Counted from the first letter of the stretch, positions 43,428 through 59,200 are shown. The stretch is 64,000 bases of DNA from Capitella teleta (GCA_000328365.1 KB309045.1:43774-107773), one strand, 5' to 3'. The notes: generated from the letters alone by a model not told the origin. Made by a program: numbers and translations.

Positions 43428-45605
43428 ATGGGAAACAAACAGTCCTGTTGCGTATACTCAAGCCCACGAGGGAACCGACCGAAGAAAGTGGAAGAGAAGT
43501 ATTATGTGCCTCCTGAAAGTGAGGCGCAGCTAGCGCCTGCTAAAACTCAGAGTTCAACCAATCTACAGCATATCAGTGATCGAGAACCTGAAGGTGGGAA
43601 AGATTTGTTCATATATTTTCAGATCTATTTCTGAGCGTTATTTTCTTTGTTTGAAGTTTACGAGCTCACAGGTCGCAACCACTTGTAGAAGAACTACTCT
43701 TGACCTTTAGATAAAAATTGCCAATCTGCCAGAAATAGTTCTTTCAGATCATTATATGGGAATTAGTACACTCTTAATTTCAGCTCAAAATCATTAAAAT
43801 TTCCGTTTTCATTAATATGGCATCTATAATTTTTTTTTTTTTTTTGTATTGTTACATTATACCTTGATAGGTTATTCATGACAGGCTGATTAGACGGATG
43901 ATAAGTTCATAAGTATAATACAATAATGCTGTCTGAGCTATTGATGTATTTTGGATTTTTATTCAAGTTATTGATTGTTCAGGGTATGGCATCTGGCTTT
44001 TGCCCTTTTTGTTAAAATGCCAGATGGCGTATTTCAGGAAGAATAATTTTTCTATTCCAATTATTCCCTGATGATTCAACTTTTTTGGGGGGATGTTTTT
44101 GTTTTTCCCTCTGGAATTGATAAATTGATAATTCATGGTGCAAAATAATTTTGCAAATTTATCGTAGAATGTTTGCTAAGAATGATTTTAATTATTTCCC
44201 CTCTCAGATGCAGATGGAGACCCTTCAGTTCATCCCACAACCGGGACAATCTTCCTCAATAGATCAAAGAGTGAAATACACAGAAGCAGTGAGTATCATT
44301 CTCTCAGTCTTATGCATACCATGGGAAATCTAATCTTTGTGACGAAAGTCTATATAAACAATTAGACAAGCTGTAATAGTAATTTTAATCTTGTATTGAG
44401 TGCTTGCGAACATAAACTAGTAGGCCTACATGTACATTATATTCATGTCAGTGTGGATTCGTATTTGACTGAATACTTTTTACTGAGAGCCTGATTAATG
44501 ATCCACCTCTGCGTTTATTGAATTTGCAGACAGCCGAATGCGTCGTAGAAGCCATTATGACAACCACCATAATGTGAGTGCTATCAAAAGTTCTTGAAGA
44601 AGCCTGTTACGACCACAATTTATTTTGTCAGCATCAGGACTTGGGAGGAATGACCAAGAAGTACAGCTCCTGTTCAACGATATTCATTGATGACTCCACT
44701 GTGAGTCAGCCGAACCTGAAAAACACAATCAAGGCAGTTGCTTTGGCCATCTACTTCCACATCCGCAATCACAGCCGAGAGAACAACACCGGTCGTCTGC
44801 TTGATATCTTTGACGAAAAACTACATCCGCTGACGGTGAGTATTGCTAAATGACCAGAATGCTTATTATCATCCCACTGCAGAAGGATCCTGTGCCTGAC
44901 GATTACCACAAGCGCACGCCAGAGCACAAAGCTATTTATCGCTTCATTCGTGTGCTGTTCAATGCGGCACAGTTGACAGCGGAATGTGCCATCGTAACTC
45001 TGGTAACCTACCTCTTGCCACCTTTGAATGCATCTAATCGCTGTTTTATTGCAGGTCTACTTTGAGCGTTTGTTGACTTATGCAGATATCGAAATCGTTC
45101 CTTGCAACTGGAAGCGCATCACCCTGGGGGGCATTCTGTTGGCATCTAAAGTCTGGGATGACCAAGCAGTGTGGAATGTGGATTACTGTCAGATTCTCAG
45201 GGACATCACGGTGGAGGACATGTGAGTGGCTGGCCTTCAACGCAGAATGAAATATCTTGTTTGTATTCCAGGAATGAATTAGAGCGTCAGTTTCTAGAAA
45301 TGCTACAGTTCAACATCAATGTCCCCTCCAGCGTGTATGCTAAGTATTACTTTGACCTACGTGCACTGGCCGACGCCCATGACCTTTCGTTTCCTCTTCA
45401 TCCTCTCAGTAAAGATAGAGCGGCCAAACTAGAGGTCAGTTACACGCCTTCTTCTGATTCCTCCTCAATCTCTGCTTCTTTGCAGGCGATGTCTGGGGTA
45501 TGCGAGGATAAACTGCGCATGAATCAACACAGCAACCTGAGACGGTCTCACAGCTTGGACGGCATCAGCCCATCTCCCGCCTCCAGTAAGGCCATCCTAT
45601 CATGA
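43428..45605 (+). CDS. CCNY: Cyclin Y
   Basis: Membrane-tethered cyclin that activates CDK14/CDK16 (PFTAIRE/PCTAIRE kinases), linked in animals to mitotic Wnt signalling. Eight exons, starting 43428, about 44208, 44530, 44634, 44881, 45056, 45272 and 45487; stop TGA at 45603-45605. The N-terminus MGNKQSCC has Gly2 for myristoylation and cysteines for palmitoylation. NLQHISDRE is a family hallmark. The cyclin box runs from [19 protein letters not shown] through [39 protein letters not shown] and [20 protein letters not shown]. Both 14-3-3-type serine sites of human CCNY have counterparts: RRRSHYDN before the cyclin box and RRSHSLDG near the end. Divergent from USP37. Confidence 0.94.
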
Positions 45606-46690
45606 CGTCTGCCCTCTTATGCTGTTCGTGGATTCCACATCGTCCGCTTAATGCTTTGTGATATTGGCTCCTCCCCCAAATCTCCTCTTCCTCTGCTTTG
45701 TGGTTATGTAATCATCGTGTTCAAAGCTGACCTCAGCATCTTAATCGTGCGTTTTTTGTTTTGTCTTTCTGGGCCTTTTTTTCTATAGAATTTTTTTTTT
45801 TTTTTTTTCCTCTTCCCTCTTGTCTCAGTTGATCTCATTCGCTGATTTTAGCAGATACATTTTTGTAATTTTCCACTCCCTTTCCCCCCACTCCCCTTCT
45901 CGGCACTTGGAAATCAATGATTGGTATATGTTTTTAACATAACATTCTGTGTCATTGTTAATTTCCATTTAATTTAGTGCTCGAGGATTTTGTTTTTCTG
46001 AAATCTATTTCTTCTGAGTATTATGAGTGTGGTGAGAATATGCTTGTTGTTAACACCGGTTCATTTATATTAACGACTGAACACCATTTCTGGTACGCCT
46101 GCAAAAAAAACCCTCCCTGTTTTGCACACTTTCTTTTTTATTTAATGATTCTCCTCTTGATAGTCTTGCGTACCTTCAACTATCAAGCCCTTAAATTAAT
46201 TAATCTTGATTAGAATACTACCTGGGATGGAGTGGCAGGCTCGGAATATGCAAATTCAACGCCCCCACCAAACGTTCTCGTTAGTAAATAATTCACGAAT
46301 GTTTGATGATGCAAAGTAGAGTTTTATTGGTTTCCTCTGTGTTCATTGTGTGTGTGTCCTTTCTGCTGACTGAATTCAATAAACAAATCATCTTCCACTA
46401 GTCAATCAGGCTCATCCTCTTCTTCAGCAGATTTCTTATTCTCCCTTCTTGCTGACGGCGTTGGCTTTTTTTTTTTTTTTTTTTTCAAAACGCTTTTTAC
46501 TTCTGTCATGGAGACATTTCCTAATCTGCTTATTGTTTTTCTTTTTCTCCGGCTCTCTTCTTTTTTTTTTCATTATTTTGTTTGTTTAATTACTGGAATT
46601 ATATTTTGATGCTAGTTTTGTGAGTGTTTCCCTGAGTGAATGATGCATGTTTATGTGTTAAATTAATATAAAATAAAGAGATTGTAACAT
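45606..46690 (+). other. CCNY 3' region
   Basis: T-rich and pyrimidine-rich non-coding DNA after the CCNY stop, with AATAAA at 46378-46383 and another near 46671. Homopolymer T runs lie at about 45788-45808 and 46467-46485. No coding sequence is recognised. Confidence 0.5.
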
Positions 46691-50254
<3,564 letters not shown>

Positions 50255-51982
50255 ATGGAGCTGCGCGTCTTGTTCCATACGATATGTCTCCTCTGTGAAA
50301 TTGTGGCGTTTTCTTCTGATGATCCTTTAAATGTGCTTGATGTGTTACGTCATCAGGCAACCCCTGCTGCCCAACATGACCCTCTGGATGACGTGTGTCC
50401 GATGGAATGTTCGTGCATTTCTAGCGCCGTTGGCAACTGGAGTCTACACGTGACTAACTGCAGTCACGCTGGGTTGACCAGAGTACCTCATGACGTAGCT
50501 GCTGCCACGAACATCTTGTGAGTAGGCTGATGTCACAGTGATGTGTACATATATTATCAGCCGTAATTATAAATGTATCCATAAAATAATAATGTCTTCA
50601 TTTACACGCAAATACATTCAATTTCTCAAATGCAGAGATCTGAGTTACAACGCCCTCGAGTTGCCCCAAATGACTTACAACTTAAGTTTGGATTCGCTGG
50701 TGTTACTGGACGTCCGAGGTAATCATCTGCTGACCCACGCGCTGGTTGATTTCCTCATGAACGTGCCCAAAACCAGCGTCCGCGTCGACAAAGGAGCGGT
50801 GTGCTGCGTGATCGAAATGAAATGGGAAGAAGAGGGCTTCCATTTCAACCGCCTGATTAGTGGTAAGGACCGTCACAAGTACATTTGCGTGTACATAATA
50901 TAATTACATGCACGTATTCTGATTAAACAGACGTCAAATGTGAAGCGTCCACTCCGTACACAGAATGCTCTCGCAATGTGTTGAATCTTCCTGCCATTGT
51001 CCTGTACTCGACGGTCATTATATGTTCAATCTTTACCAACTTGTGGGTTGCAATGGTAACGCTGACCCGCCGTCATCGCTGCCAAGAGCCTTACATGTTA
51101 AACAGCCTAAATTTTGTGGCTGCGGACTTTCTGATGTTGTTCTACTCGACGGCCATCCTACTCGTGGCAATCCGTCTGCACGGCCAGTACCACCTGCATA
51201 TGGAAGCATGGCTGCAAAGTGCTCTGTGCCCCGCCATTGGGTTCATGCTCTTGACCGGCACGACGGCCGCCTCGTTCTTCTACAGTTTGTCGGTTGTGAT
51301 GATCTACTACAAAGTGGCCCATTCCATGACACAACACAAGCACATCAGCTCCACGACGCTGTTACTGGCCACGATTTGCTGCTGGGCAATTGCCCTGTTG
51401 ATCGCGGTAATCCCATTCTGGTCAAAAGGCTCTTACAACCAAGTCGGACAGTGCTTGCCTTTCTACGCTGACGACAAGCACTCTTCAGGGTTTAAATTCG
51501 CCCTGATTTACGCGTGCATCAAAGTGGTGTGCTTTGTCCTCAACCTAACACTCGCCATAATCATCGCTAACATTTTCTGCGTACGACCCAGGAGACAGAC
51601 GTCGCCATCGTTTATTGACCCGATACACAGGGAGAACACGAACATTGTTCAGATGATCGCGGGTCACATGATGGTCCACCTGACGATCAGCGCAACCATG
51701 ACGTCATGTTTGGTGATAAGCTGTGCAGGGGGAAGCACCGGGAAACAAGGGAGGGAGATCTTCTCCCATCTCTGCATGCTGGAGACTTTCTTCTGGCCGT
51801 TAGTGGGGCCTCTACGCAGCTCCGTATTTCTAAGCGACACGCTGAAGACATTGAAGCAGTGGAACTGCTGTTGCTACGACTGGAGTACCAACAGAGTGTG
51901 CACCATCTCCCTGCACCCACTAGAGACCACCAACAACGTCACGACCCGAAATGAACGCCAATCAATCAAACACCAGAATTAA
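50255..51982 (+). CDS. LRR-bearing seven-transmembrane receptor, LGR-like
   Basis: Three exons (50255-50517, 50636-50862, 50931-51982) give 513 residues. A signal peptide (MELRVLFHTICLLCEIVAFS) is followed by an LRR N-cap cysteine cluster (CPMECSC), an LRR segment (TNILDLSYNALELPQM, LVLLDVRGNHL) and a Cys-containing cap. Seven hydrophobic helices begin at NLPAIVLYSTVIICSIFTN, with VAADFLM in helix 2, Cys at the start of helix 3 and VGQCLPFY in loop 2, all as in the LGR (rhodopsin-class) family. The usual activation motifs are altered: no E/DRY after helix 3 (MIYYKVAHS) and no NPxxY in helix 7 (VGPLRSSVF). CCCY after helix 7 could be palmitoylated. The ligand is unknown. It is tail-to-tail with UBE2G2 at 131 nt. 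Confidence 0.85.
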
Positions 51983-52113
51983 CACGCACAGGGTTTTAAT
52001 AATTCAACAATTACTAGTATATGATGCAAGGACATATAACCTGGACACTTTGATAGATGAAAATAATGACGAACACATGGAGAGCGAACACGTGTGATGA
52101 ATGCTAATTAATG

Positions 52114-55100
52114 CTATAAACCAATTGATTTCCGCACAGTGCTGTGTGCAATGTCGTTGAACTTTTCTCTGTCCTCTCTCCATGTTTTGGCTGCGTCCAC
52201 ATTGGCAGCACTCTCGTCGTTTGGTTCTGCAAGACAGGGACTCGCGTGAGAGAGACAGGGGGTGAAGACGAAGAACCCACCGGCGAGCATGCTGACGACC
52301 GACAGCAGAATCTTCTCCACGCTCTGCACGGGACTCCAACGTTCAGCGCTTGATTCGTACCCCATGGGATCATCACCCGGAGCGTGCAGGATGGAAATGC
52401 AGACTCGTCCATCCGCATAGACTGAAAGGGATTGCTTGAATATCATAACATATAAATGATGTCTTCTTTACTGACTGTTCGGGTGGAAGATATCGCAAGA
52501 AAATTTCATCTTTGGTGGACTCAGAGGATAGTCTGAAGGGAAGGTGAGGCGGGCGGGAAACACGCCTCCCTCAAAGCAAGTGTCTTCAGGACCTCTGTGC
52601 AGGAAGAGTTCCACTTGGGAAGGAGATTGTGGTGATAGACTCACGTTATCAGAGCTTCCCATTCAAAGAAGTTGTCTTCGTTCACTGGACCAGCGACAAT
52701 CCCTTCAGGTGGATTTAGAGTCAGCTCTGAAAAGACGTTCACATGGACGAGTGAAATCGTGAGAGCATTTAGGGGTCAAGGAGGTCAATAAAATTGGTTG
52801 TTCATTCTTTTGATTGCAATTACATGGATATTACATGTTATGACACAGTCAAGGGGCAAAACATGAGATCTGTTCATTCAAGGATTTAGGAACAATGCAA
52901 GATTGAAGAATTACAGACATTATATTCCATAATCAGGATTCTTGAGATGCTAAATTCTAAATTTAAGCCCATTTACTACTCTTGTTTGTTTCCACCTTGC
53001 CTTCTTCGTTTAGTATAAAAGACAGAGCCGAATAACTCACCAAGGTTATAAAATCAGGTAAATCAAGAATTGACCCAACGTTATCTTGAAAGGTAACATC
53101 AAACTCCCCTGACAATAATTTCATGTGTAGACCCCCAGTTGAATCCGGCGAGTACCTGATAGCCAGGCTGACTGGTACAATAGGACTCAACTTTAATTAT
53201 GATATCACATGTTCACTATGATCACTGACTGACTCATGATTCGGAGTCAGTGCATCATTAGCTTGACTGTTCCAATCATCATCAAGGACTGAGAATTTTG
53301 TTAACTCACTCAAGTCTTTGAATAAATGAATTTGAGGTTCACCCTCAGTCACCGTCAGTGGCTGAGGCTGAGCTGTGACTGACTGTCACAAGTCACTGAA
53401 CTCACTGTCACTGTGAGTGTGAATAAGTGCATGAGTAAATCTGTCCATGAGCCAATGATATCGAACCATATTTGAGCACCAGCGTGAATGCTCAGATACG
53501 GTCCGGCCTCATTGGCTCAGACAACAAACAAGAAGGCCACTACCTCTGCCAGAAAATCTCCCTCACCATCATTAGGGGAATCAATGTTATCCTCATTCAA
53601 ACGTCATCCATAATTTCTACTATTCAATCAACTGTTGATATCTTTCCATTGCCCCTTCAACTAAGCATTTTTAACTTCATTAATGCAACATCTGCACATT
53701 GACATATTTAATGAGGCAAAGAAATGCCGACTTTCTTGAGCAGTTTTTTATTTCTGAAAATTTAAAATCTGCATTATGCAGGCGCCACATATACACGAAT
53801 CATAATGCCGAGTCTTCCAGGGTGAGAGTCCGAGCACTGGACCCTTTTAGATTTTGCCCAGGGAGGCAATGAGACCATTAAGAAACTTAAGACTGAGGAT
53901 GATCCTCAGTTACATCTAGAGGAACAAGTGCATGAGGCTGATAATCATCATGAATACATATATGATCATGACCTGAGCTTGATGAGCAGCTGCTCAGCTA
54001 ATCTCGTTCCAAGACTCCAATTGCTATAAGGATCATCATATCCCCAGATTATGGCTACAGAATGCAGCTAGAGCTCAGCCAGCTCAGTTGCCTTAGCTGC
54101 TGCTGTATCTTGACTTGACTTGACTTGATGGGTTTAAATAGTCAGCAAAGCTCTTTTTGTTGTTGTTATGTTATTGGATTAGATGGAGTGAGTTTTAGAT
54201 GTTTGTGTGGTTGAATTTTAGGGGGTGGTGTTTGTAAGTTTTGTCAAGGCGAGATTTGAAGATGTTTATGGTGGGAGAGTTGATGGTGTCTGCTGGGAGG
54301 GAGTTCCATGCTGTTATGATGGTGTCGTGAGGCAGTCGAGTAAGTAGTTGTGTTATTTCTCTGTTTGGTCAATTTGTTTCCATGTCCTCGAGTCAATGTA
54401 GTCTGAATGGGGGGTAGTACGTCTGTATGTTTGATTTTGGTCGGTCTGTTGATGATTTTGTATGTCTCAATCAAGTTGGTCCGTAGTCGTCTGTAGATTA
54501 GAGTTGGCAGTCCGAGTCTTTTTAGGCATTGTGGGTAGGGTAGGTGACGTAATCTGGGTAGTATTTTTGTGGCTCTCATTTGTATTTTTTCGATATTATT
54601 GACGTGTTTTCTGTATCAATTGTGATTGAGCAGTCGTAAGGATAAACTCGTTCCAAACTTTCAAGACTCCTATTACTAGTATTAGCCTATTGCTATCAGC
54701 CTATCAATATGAATATCATCCCCACAGATCATGCCATAAATTATGGCTACACTAGTACTAGCTCCCCAAGGGTAGCGGAGCAGTTCCCACACACCGCTAC
54801 CACGTATCGCCATTGAGTCCCATAGCGACAGTGAATTGTGAATTTTTGTGAAGCTGTAGAATTCTTTGTGATCCAAAAATCACTATTTATACTAGCTGGT
54901 GAAAATCTTTGAATACTTCAGTCCATAAAAAGTCAACTTTTGTACACGTTGCTACCTGTTGAACGATGTTGCACAGGTTTTTAACAATAACCCAGAAATG
55001 ACCCAGAATGCATCTGGCGAACGAGACCGGAATGTCAACATAAACACGTGCGCTTTTTGTTTACAAAATGTGACAGCTCTTATCTGGAGTCAGTCTGTAC

Positions 55101-55721
55101 AATTGAATGATCGTATATTGAGGGAAATGTTTGCTGCTCCATTACCTTCCACGTGTTGAGGTGCGAGCAAAAAAAAAAAGAATTAAGTTTGAGCTAGCAC
55201 TCGTAAATGGGATCGGTGACAGCTGTCGAAACATATCTTGCGAGACTTGAAGATCACACGTGATCTCGCGATATTTCCACGCAAAAACAACAATGGTGAA
55301 GAAGTTATATATTCAAACTTCCACAATCTTCGTATTTATATTAATTACTAATCATTTTCTCGTGTAACAGCTCAAGTGGTGGTTATTTTTCGATTTCTAA
55401 ATAGTAAATACATTTAGCTGCTAAAAACATTCTTACATTGTAGGAGGACTCGGGCGTGATATAAATGATATTGCTCTAAAATATAGTCGCCGTTACAAAG
55501 ACCTGTTCATGCAGTAGCGTTGTGTGTGCACTACGCTATGGCTTGGGGAGCTACACTAGTACTAGACGCAGAGACGTTTCCCCAGAGGGGAAAACACTAG
55601 TACTAGTAGTTTACAGAATCATGAGAATGCAGCTATCGTAAGGGGTGTGAGAGGAAACACATTACAAATACCACATACGTTTATATTCAGCCATTAACCG
55701 TTTTAATGCAGAGCCAGCCAT
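52114..55721 (-). CDS. UBE2G2: Ubiquitin-conjugating enzyme E2 G2
   Basis: E2 enzyme that in vertebrates builds Lys48 chains with ERAD ligases such as gp78 and HRD1. Five exons, 55721-55679, 52726-52645, 52594-52476, 52421-52281 and 52226-52114, total 498 nt, giving 165 residues, the same length as human UBE2G2. Exon 1 encodes [14 protein letters not shown] and joins [20 protein letters not shown]. Then [28 protein letters not shown] and [20 protein letters not shown], in which the Cys is catalytic; the acidic-loop insertion typical of the G2 group follows ([14 protein letters not shown]). The C-terminus is RKSIGL. Intron 1 is nearly 3 kb and holds a LINE remnant. Head-to-head with TOP2 (489 nt between start codons). 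ATTAAA on the minus strand near 51993 could serve as the poly(A) signal. Confidence 0.95.
53219..53424. repeat. Cryptic CACTGA/TCAGTG-rich tract
   Basis: Irregular repetition of CACTGA, GACTGA, TCAGTG and CTCACTGTCA in UBE2G2 intron 1. There is no clean period. It looks like a decayed simple repeat. Confidence 0.5.
54109..54615 (-). mobile_element. LINE 3' end with short tandem tail
   Basis: On the minus strand the C-terminal part of a LINE reverse-transcriptase protein is readable: [56 protein letters not shown], then [16 protein letters not shown] in another frame, so there is at least one frameshift. About 120 nt of AT-rich 3' UTR follow, ending in about four TCAAG units (54109-54129), the kind of microsatellite tail such elements carry. 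It is strongly 5'-truncated. Family: CR1/L2/Jockey-like. It sits in UBE2G2 intron 1 on the same strand as that gene. Confidence 0.8.
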
Positions 55722-56210
55722 AATGAACAATGGCAGTGAAAATCTCCAAGAATTTGACAAATTCACCAAAAAAATGTCAATCGTTAGTCAGGTTGTCGAC
55801 TTCATGACAGATTAAAGTAAACCGGAAATAAAAAGTTGCCCCACTTATTGTAATGATCCAATCAAAAAATAGGCCATGAATCAGATGGACCAATCACGAC
55901 GCTGGTTACGAAAACCGTCGACGAATCAAAATGTCGGTCAGATAAATTGCCGACTGAAATAAAATCGGCGAAACTCTGATTACAAAGGAAACCGAGTGAA
56001 ATTGTACACAGCTGATGTTTAACGCAATGATCGGAGTTGGATATACTTGAAAAATACGACATTAAACACCATCAATAATCTCCGTTTGCTGTTTTGAGTC
56101 GTGCCTTCGTCGCTCGATTAGGGGCGCAGGGAATCCTTCGGTTCTGCCGTCTTCCCGTTGCTAGAGCTTCGCGGGTCTTTTCGTCCAGTGCGGTTCGAAC
56201 TGCCTCAAAA
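55722..56210. promoter_or_regulatory. Shared UBE2G2/TOP2 promoter region
   Basis: Only 489 nt lie between the divergent start codons. CCAAT boxes sit at 55858-55862 (ATCCAATCA) and 55890-55894 (GACCAATCA), same orientation and 32 nt apart, as in many NF-Y promoters of cell-cycle genes, vertebrate TOP2A included. CCGGAA at about 55822 is an ETS-type site. The region directly left of the TOP2 ATG is an open frame described separately. Confidence 0.55.
56094..56210 (+). other. Open, presequence-like leader upstream of the TOP2 ATG
   Basis: In frame with the TOP2 ATG and free of stops from 56079. Translated from TTG at 56094 it is Arg-rich with no Asp or Glu: SRAFVARLGAQGILRF, then LPVARASRVF, then SSSAVRTASK. 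That is the composition of a mitochondrial presequence, and RVF|SSS fits the R-x-F/S processing pattern. No in-frame ATG exists here, so use would need a near-cognate start (TTG, with G at -3) or an upstream exon. Confidence 0.4.
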
Positions 56211-59200
56211 ATGGACAAATTTCTGGTCAGTTTTGGAACACATATGCCTGCTGTTCTCAGTGTTCTGTCTGTATCTATTTCAATTAAATTTTAACTGGAA
56301 TGTTCAGGTTTTTTTTCTGTGCCCATGAATTGAAACAAGGCCACGATGATAAGAATAAAGAGTAAATGACTAAATCAGTAAATGAGGCACTTTAAATTTT
56401 GAATTTTGATTTTCTAATTTGGAATTCAAATTAACTTATTATGCGATCTGATAGGACAATATTTATATCATTATGACTATAGTAATGTTTGTGCTTTTCA
56501 GTCAAAAACGAATGGCTCCCTGGAGTCTGGCGATGGAGGAGGTATACTCAATGGTTGATATAATTTGCTTGTCTTAACTAAATTTTTCATACAGGGTCAA
56601 GCGGCAATAAACGTCTGTCAGTTGAGCGCATCTACCAAAAGAAAACTCAACTTGAGCACATTTTGCTCCGTCCAGACACCTACATTGGCTCAACTGAACC
56701 CGTCACGCAGGTAAACACGATGTGGCTTCAGCGTTGATCGTTTAATCGCGTTAATTTTGCAGTTGATGTGGGTATGGGATGCCGCTGATGAATGCATGGT
56801 TCAAAGAGAAATCACGTTCGTCCCTGGCCTCTACAAAATCTTTGATGAAATCCTTGGTGAATAATCTGACTAAATCCACTTTCATCTTCATGTTTTCATG
56901 CACTTTCAGTCAATGCTGCTGACAACAAAATGAGAGACCCAAAAGGAATGAACACCATTAAGATTGACATTGATTCGTACGTTATTTAGAGTCAAGGAAA
57001 TTTACTGATTTAATTATATACACAGAGAGAGCAACAAGATAAAAATTTGGAACAATGGAAAAGGAATTCCAGTTGTTGAGCATCAAAAAGAAAAAATGTA
57101 CGTTCCCACTTTGATTTTCGGTCATTTGCTGACGTCCAGTAATTATGATGATACCGAGAAGAAAGTTGTCGGTGAGCGGGATTGTTGCCTATGTTAGGAT
57201 CATTTTAATTCTCTTTAATTAGGTGGTCGCAACGGATACGGTGCTAAGTTATGTAACATCTTCAGCAGCAAATTTATTGTTGAGACGTCATCGCATGAGT
57301 ACAAGAAAGCCTTCAAACAGGTGAATATCTGAATGTATAAAGACTTTTCTTTTAAATTCATATTTTTCCAACCAGAGCTGGTCAGCGAACATGATGAAAG
57401 CTGGCGAAGTGAAGATCATCCCATCGAAAGGGGACGATTACACTTGCATTACTTTCCACCCGGATTTGGCCAAATTCAAAATGGAGAAATTGGACGCTGA
57501 CACCATTGCCCTTTTTACCAGGCGTGCCTACGACATGTGTGGGTCTTCGAAAGGGGTCAAAGTCTTTCTGAATGGGAAACGTCTCCCAGTAAGATGACGG
57601 AAGCACTGTTGATAACACGATTAAAATTGAATTGAAACTTCAGATCAAGGGATTCAAGGATTACGTTGACTTGTACATCAAGAACAAAATGGACGACACC
57701 AACACTCCGTTGAAACTGGTTCATGAGGTCGTGAATGATCGCTGGGAAGTGGGAATCACCCTCAGCGACAAAGGTTTCCAGCAAGTTTCCTTTGTGAACA
57801 GCATTGCAACGACGAAGGTTTGTTCTTGTAAGTTTCTAGATAGTCATACTTCAAATTTAAAAAATTTTTTCAGGGCGGGCGACACGTGGATTACGTAGCA
57901 GATCAAGTTGTCAGCAAATTGGTTGAAGTTGTGAAGAAGAAGGAGAAAAATGCTGGCATTAACATCAAACCATTTCAGGTTTGTTTCTCTGACTGTCTTT
58001 TGAGTTATTTCATATTATTTCTTGTTTCAGGTTAAGAACCATTTGTGGGTTTTTGTCAATTGCTTGATTGAGAACCCGTCATTTGATTCTCAAACCAAAG
58101 AGAATATGACGCTGCAAATGAAGCAGTTTGGCTCCAAATGCTCGTTCACTGACAAATTCATAACTCAGGTGAGATTTCTTCCCCTTTTCTCACTCTTTTT
58201 CTCTCTCACACAGGTCAAAAGTCACATGTGGATTTTTGTTAATTGTTTGATTGAAAATCCATCGTTTGATTCTCAAACAAAAGAGAACATGACGACGGTG
58301 GTCAAGCAGTTTGGCTCCAAATGTCCACTCAGTGACGCCTTCGTTAATAAGGTTTGACCACTGGTCTTGGTGTCTGTCATCTGTGTGGTCATTTAGAGAT
58401 CTCATTTTGTGTAGCATGAAAATTTCTTTCAGTTTCCTCTCTTTTATTTATATATTTTTGTTCTGTGTGTAATGTTTGATGTAAGTCAGATGCCATGTGA
58501 TTCAGGATCTTTATTTTGAGTGATTATCTGGCTTTACCTACATCTTTAGAGGTTAATATTTTGAGAAAAAGTGATGTTGCAACTGTTGCCTTTGCAGGTG
58601 AACAAGTGCGGCATTGTTGAATCCATTCAAAGTTGGATGCGATTCAAGCAACAAGCGCAACTCTCAAAGAAAATGTCCGCCACCAAAACAAACAAACTAA
58701 AAGGAGTGCCTAAATTGGATGATGCCAATGACGCTGGCACAAAGCATTCTCTCGAGTGTTCTCTGATCCTCACTGAGGGAGATTCAGCCAAGACGTTGGC
58801 TGTAGCCGGCTTGGGTGTTGTTGGTCGGGATCGTTTCGGGGTCTTCCCACTCCGGGGTAAAGTACTTAACGTGCGAGAAGCTTCGCACAAACAGGTGCGT
58901 GTGTGTTAACTGTGAGTCATAATGTGAAATTTGAAATATTTTGCTTCAGATCATGGAAAACGCAGAAATCAATAACGTGATTAAAATCATGGGTTTGCGT
59001 TACAATGAAAAATACCCGACCCCCGAGTCACTGAAGACTTTACGCTACGGTAAAATCATCATCATGACTGATCAGGATCAGGACGGATCTCACATCAAGG
59101 GTATTATTATCTAGGTCACTGTTATTTGGTCGTTGACATATTTCTACAGGATTGCTGGTGAACTTTATTCACCACAATTGGCCAAATTTACTCAAACACA

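Noticed and set aside
52963-53190. 75-codon minus-strand frame in UBE2G2 intron 1, followed by a GTGAGT-like donor
   Set aside because: No family resemblance, and UBE2G2 exons 1 and 2 join perfectly without it. It could be a stray or alternative exon but there is no support.
58031-58351. Assembly duplication as the cause of the two TOP2 exons
   Set aside because: The copies differ at 13 of 46 residues and the introns differ, so they are genuinely diverged; not an exact assembly repeat.
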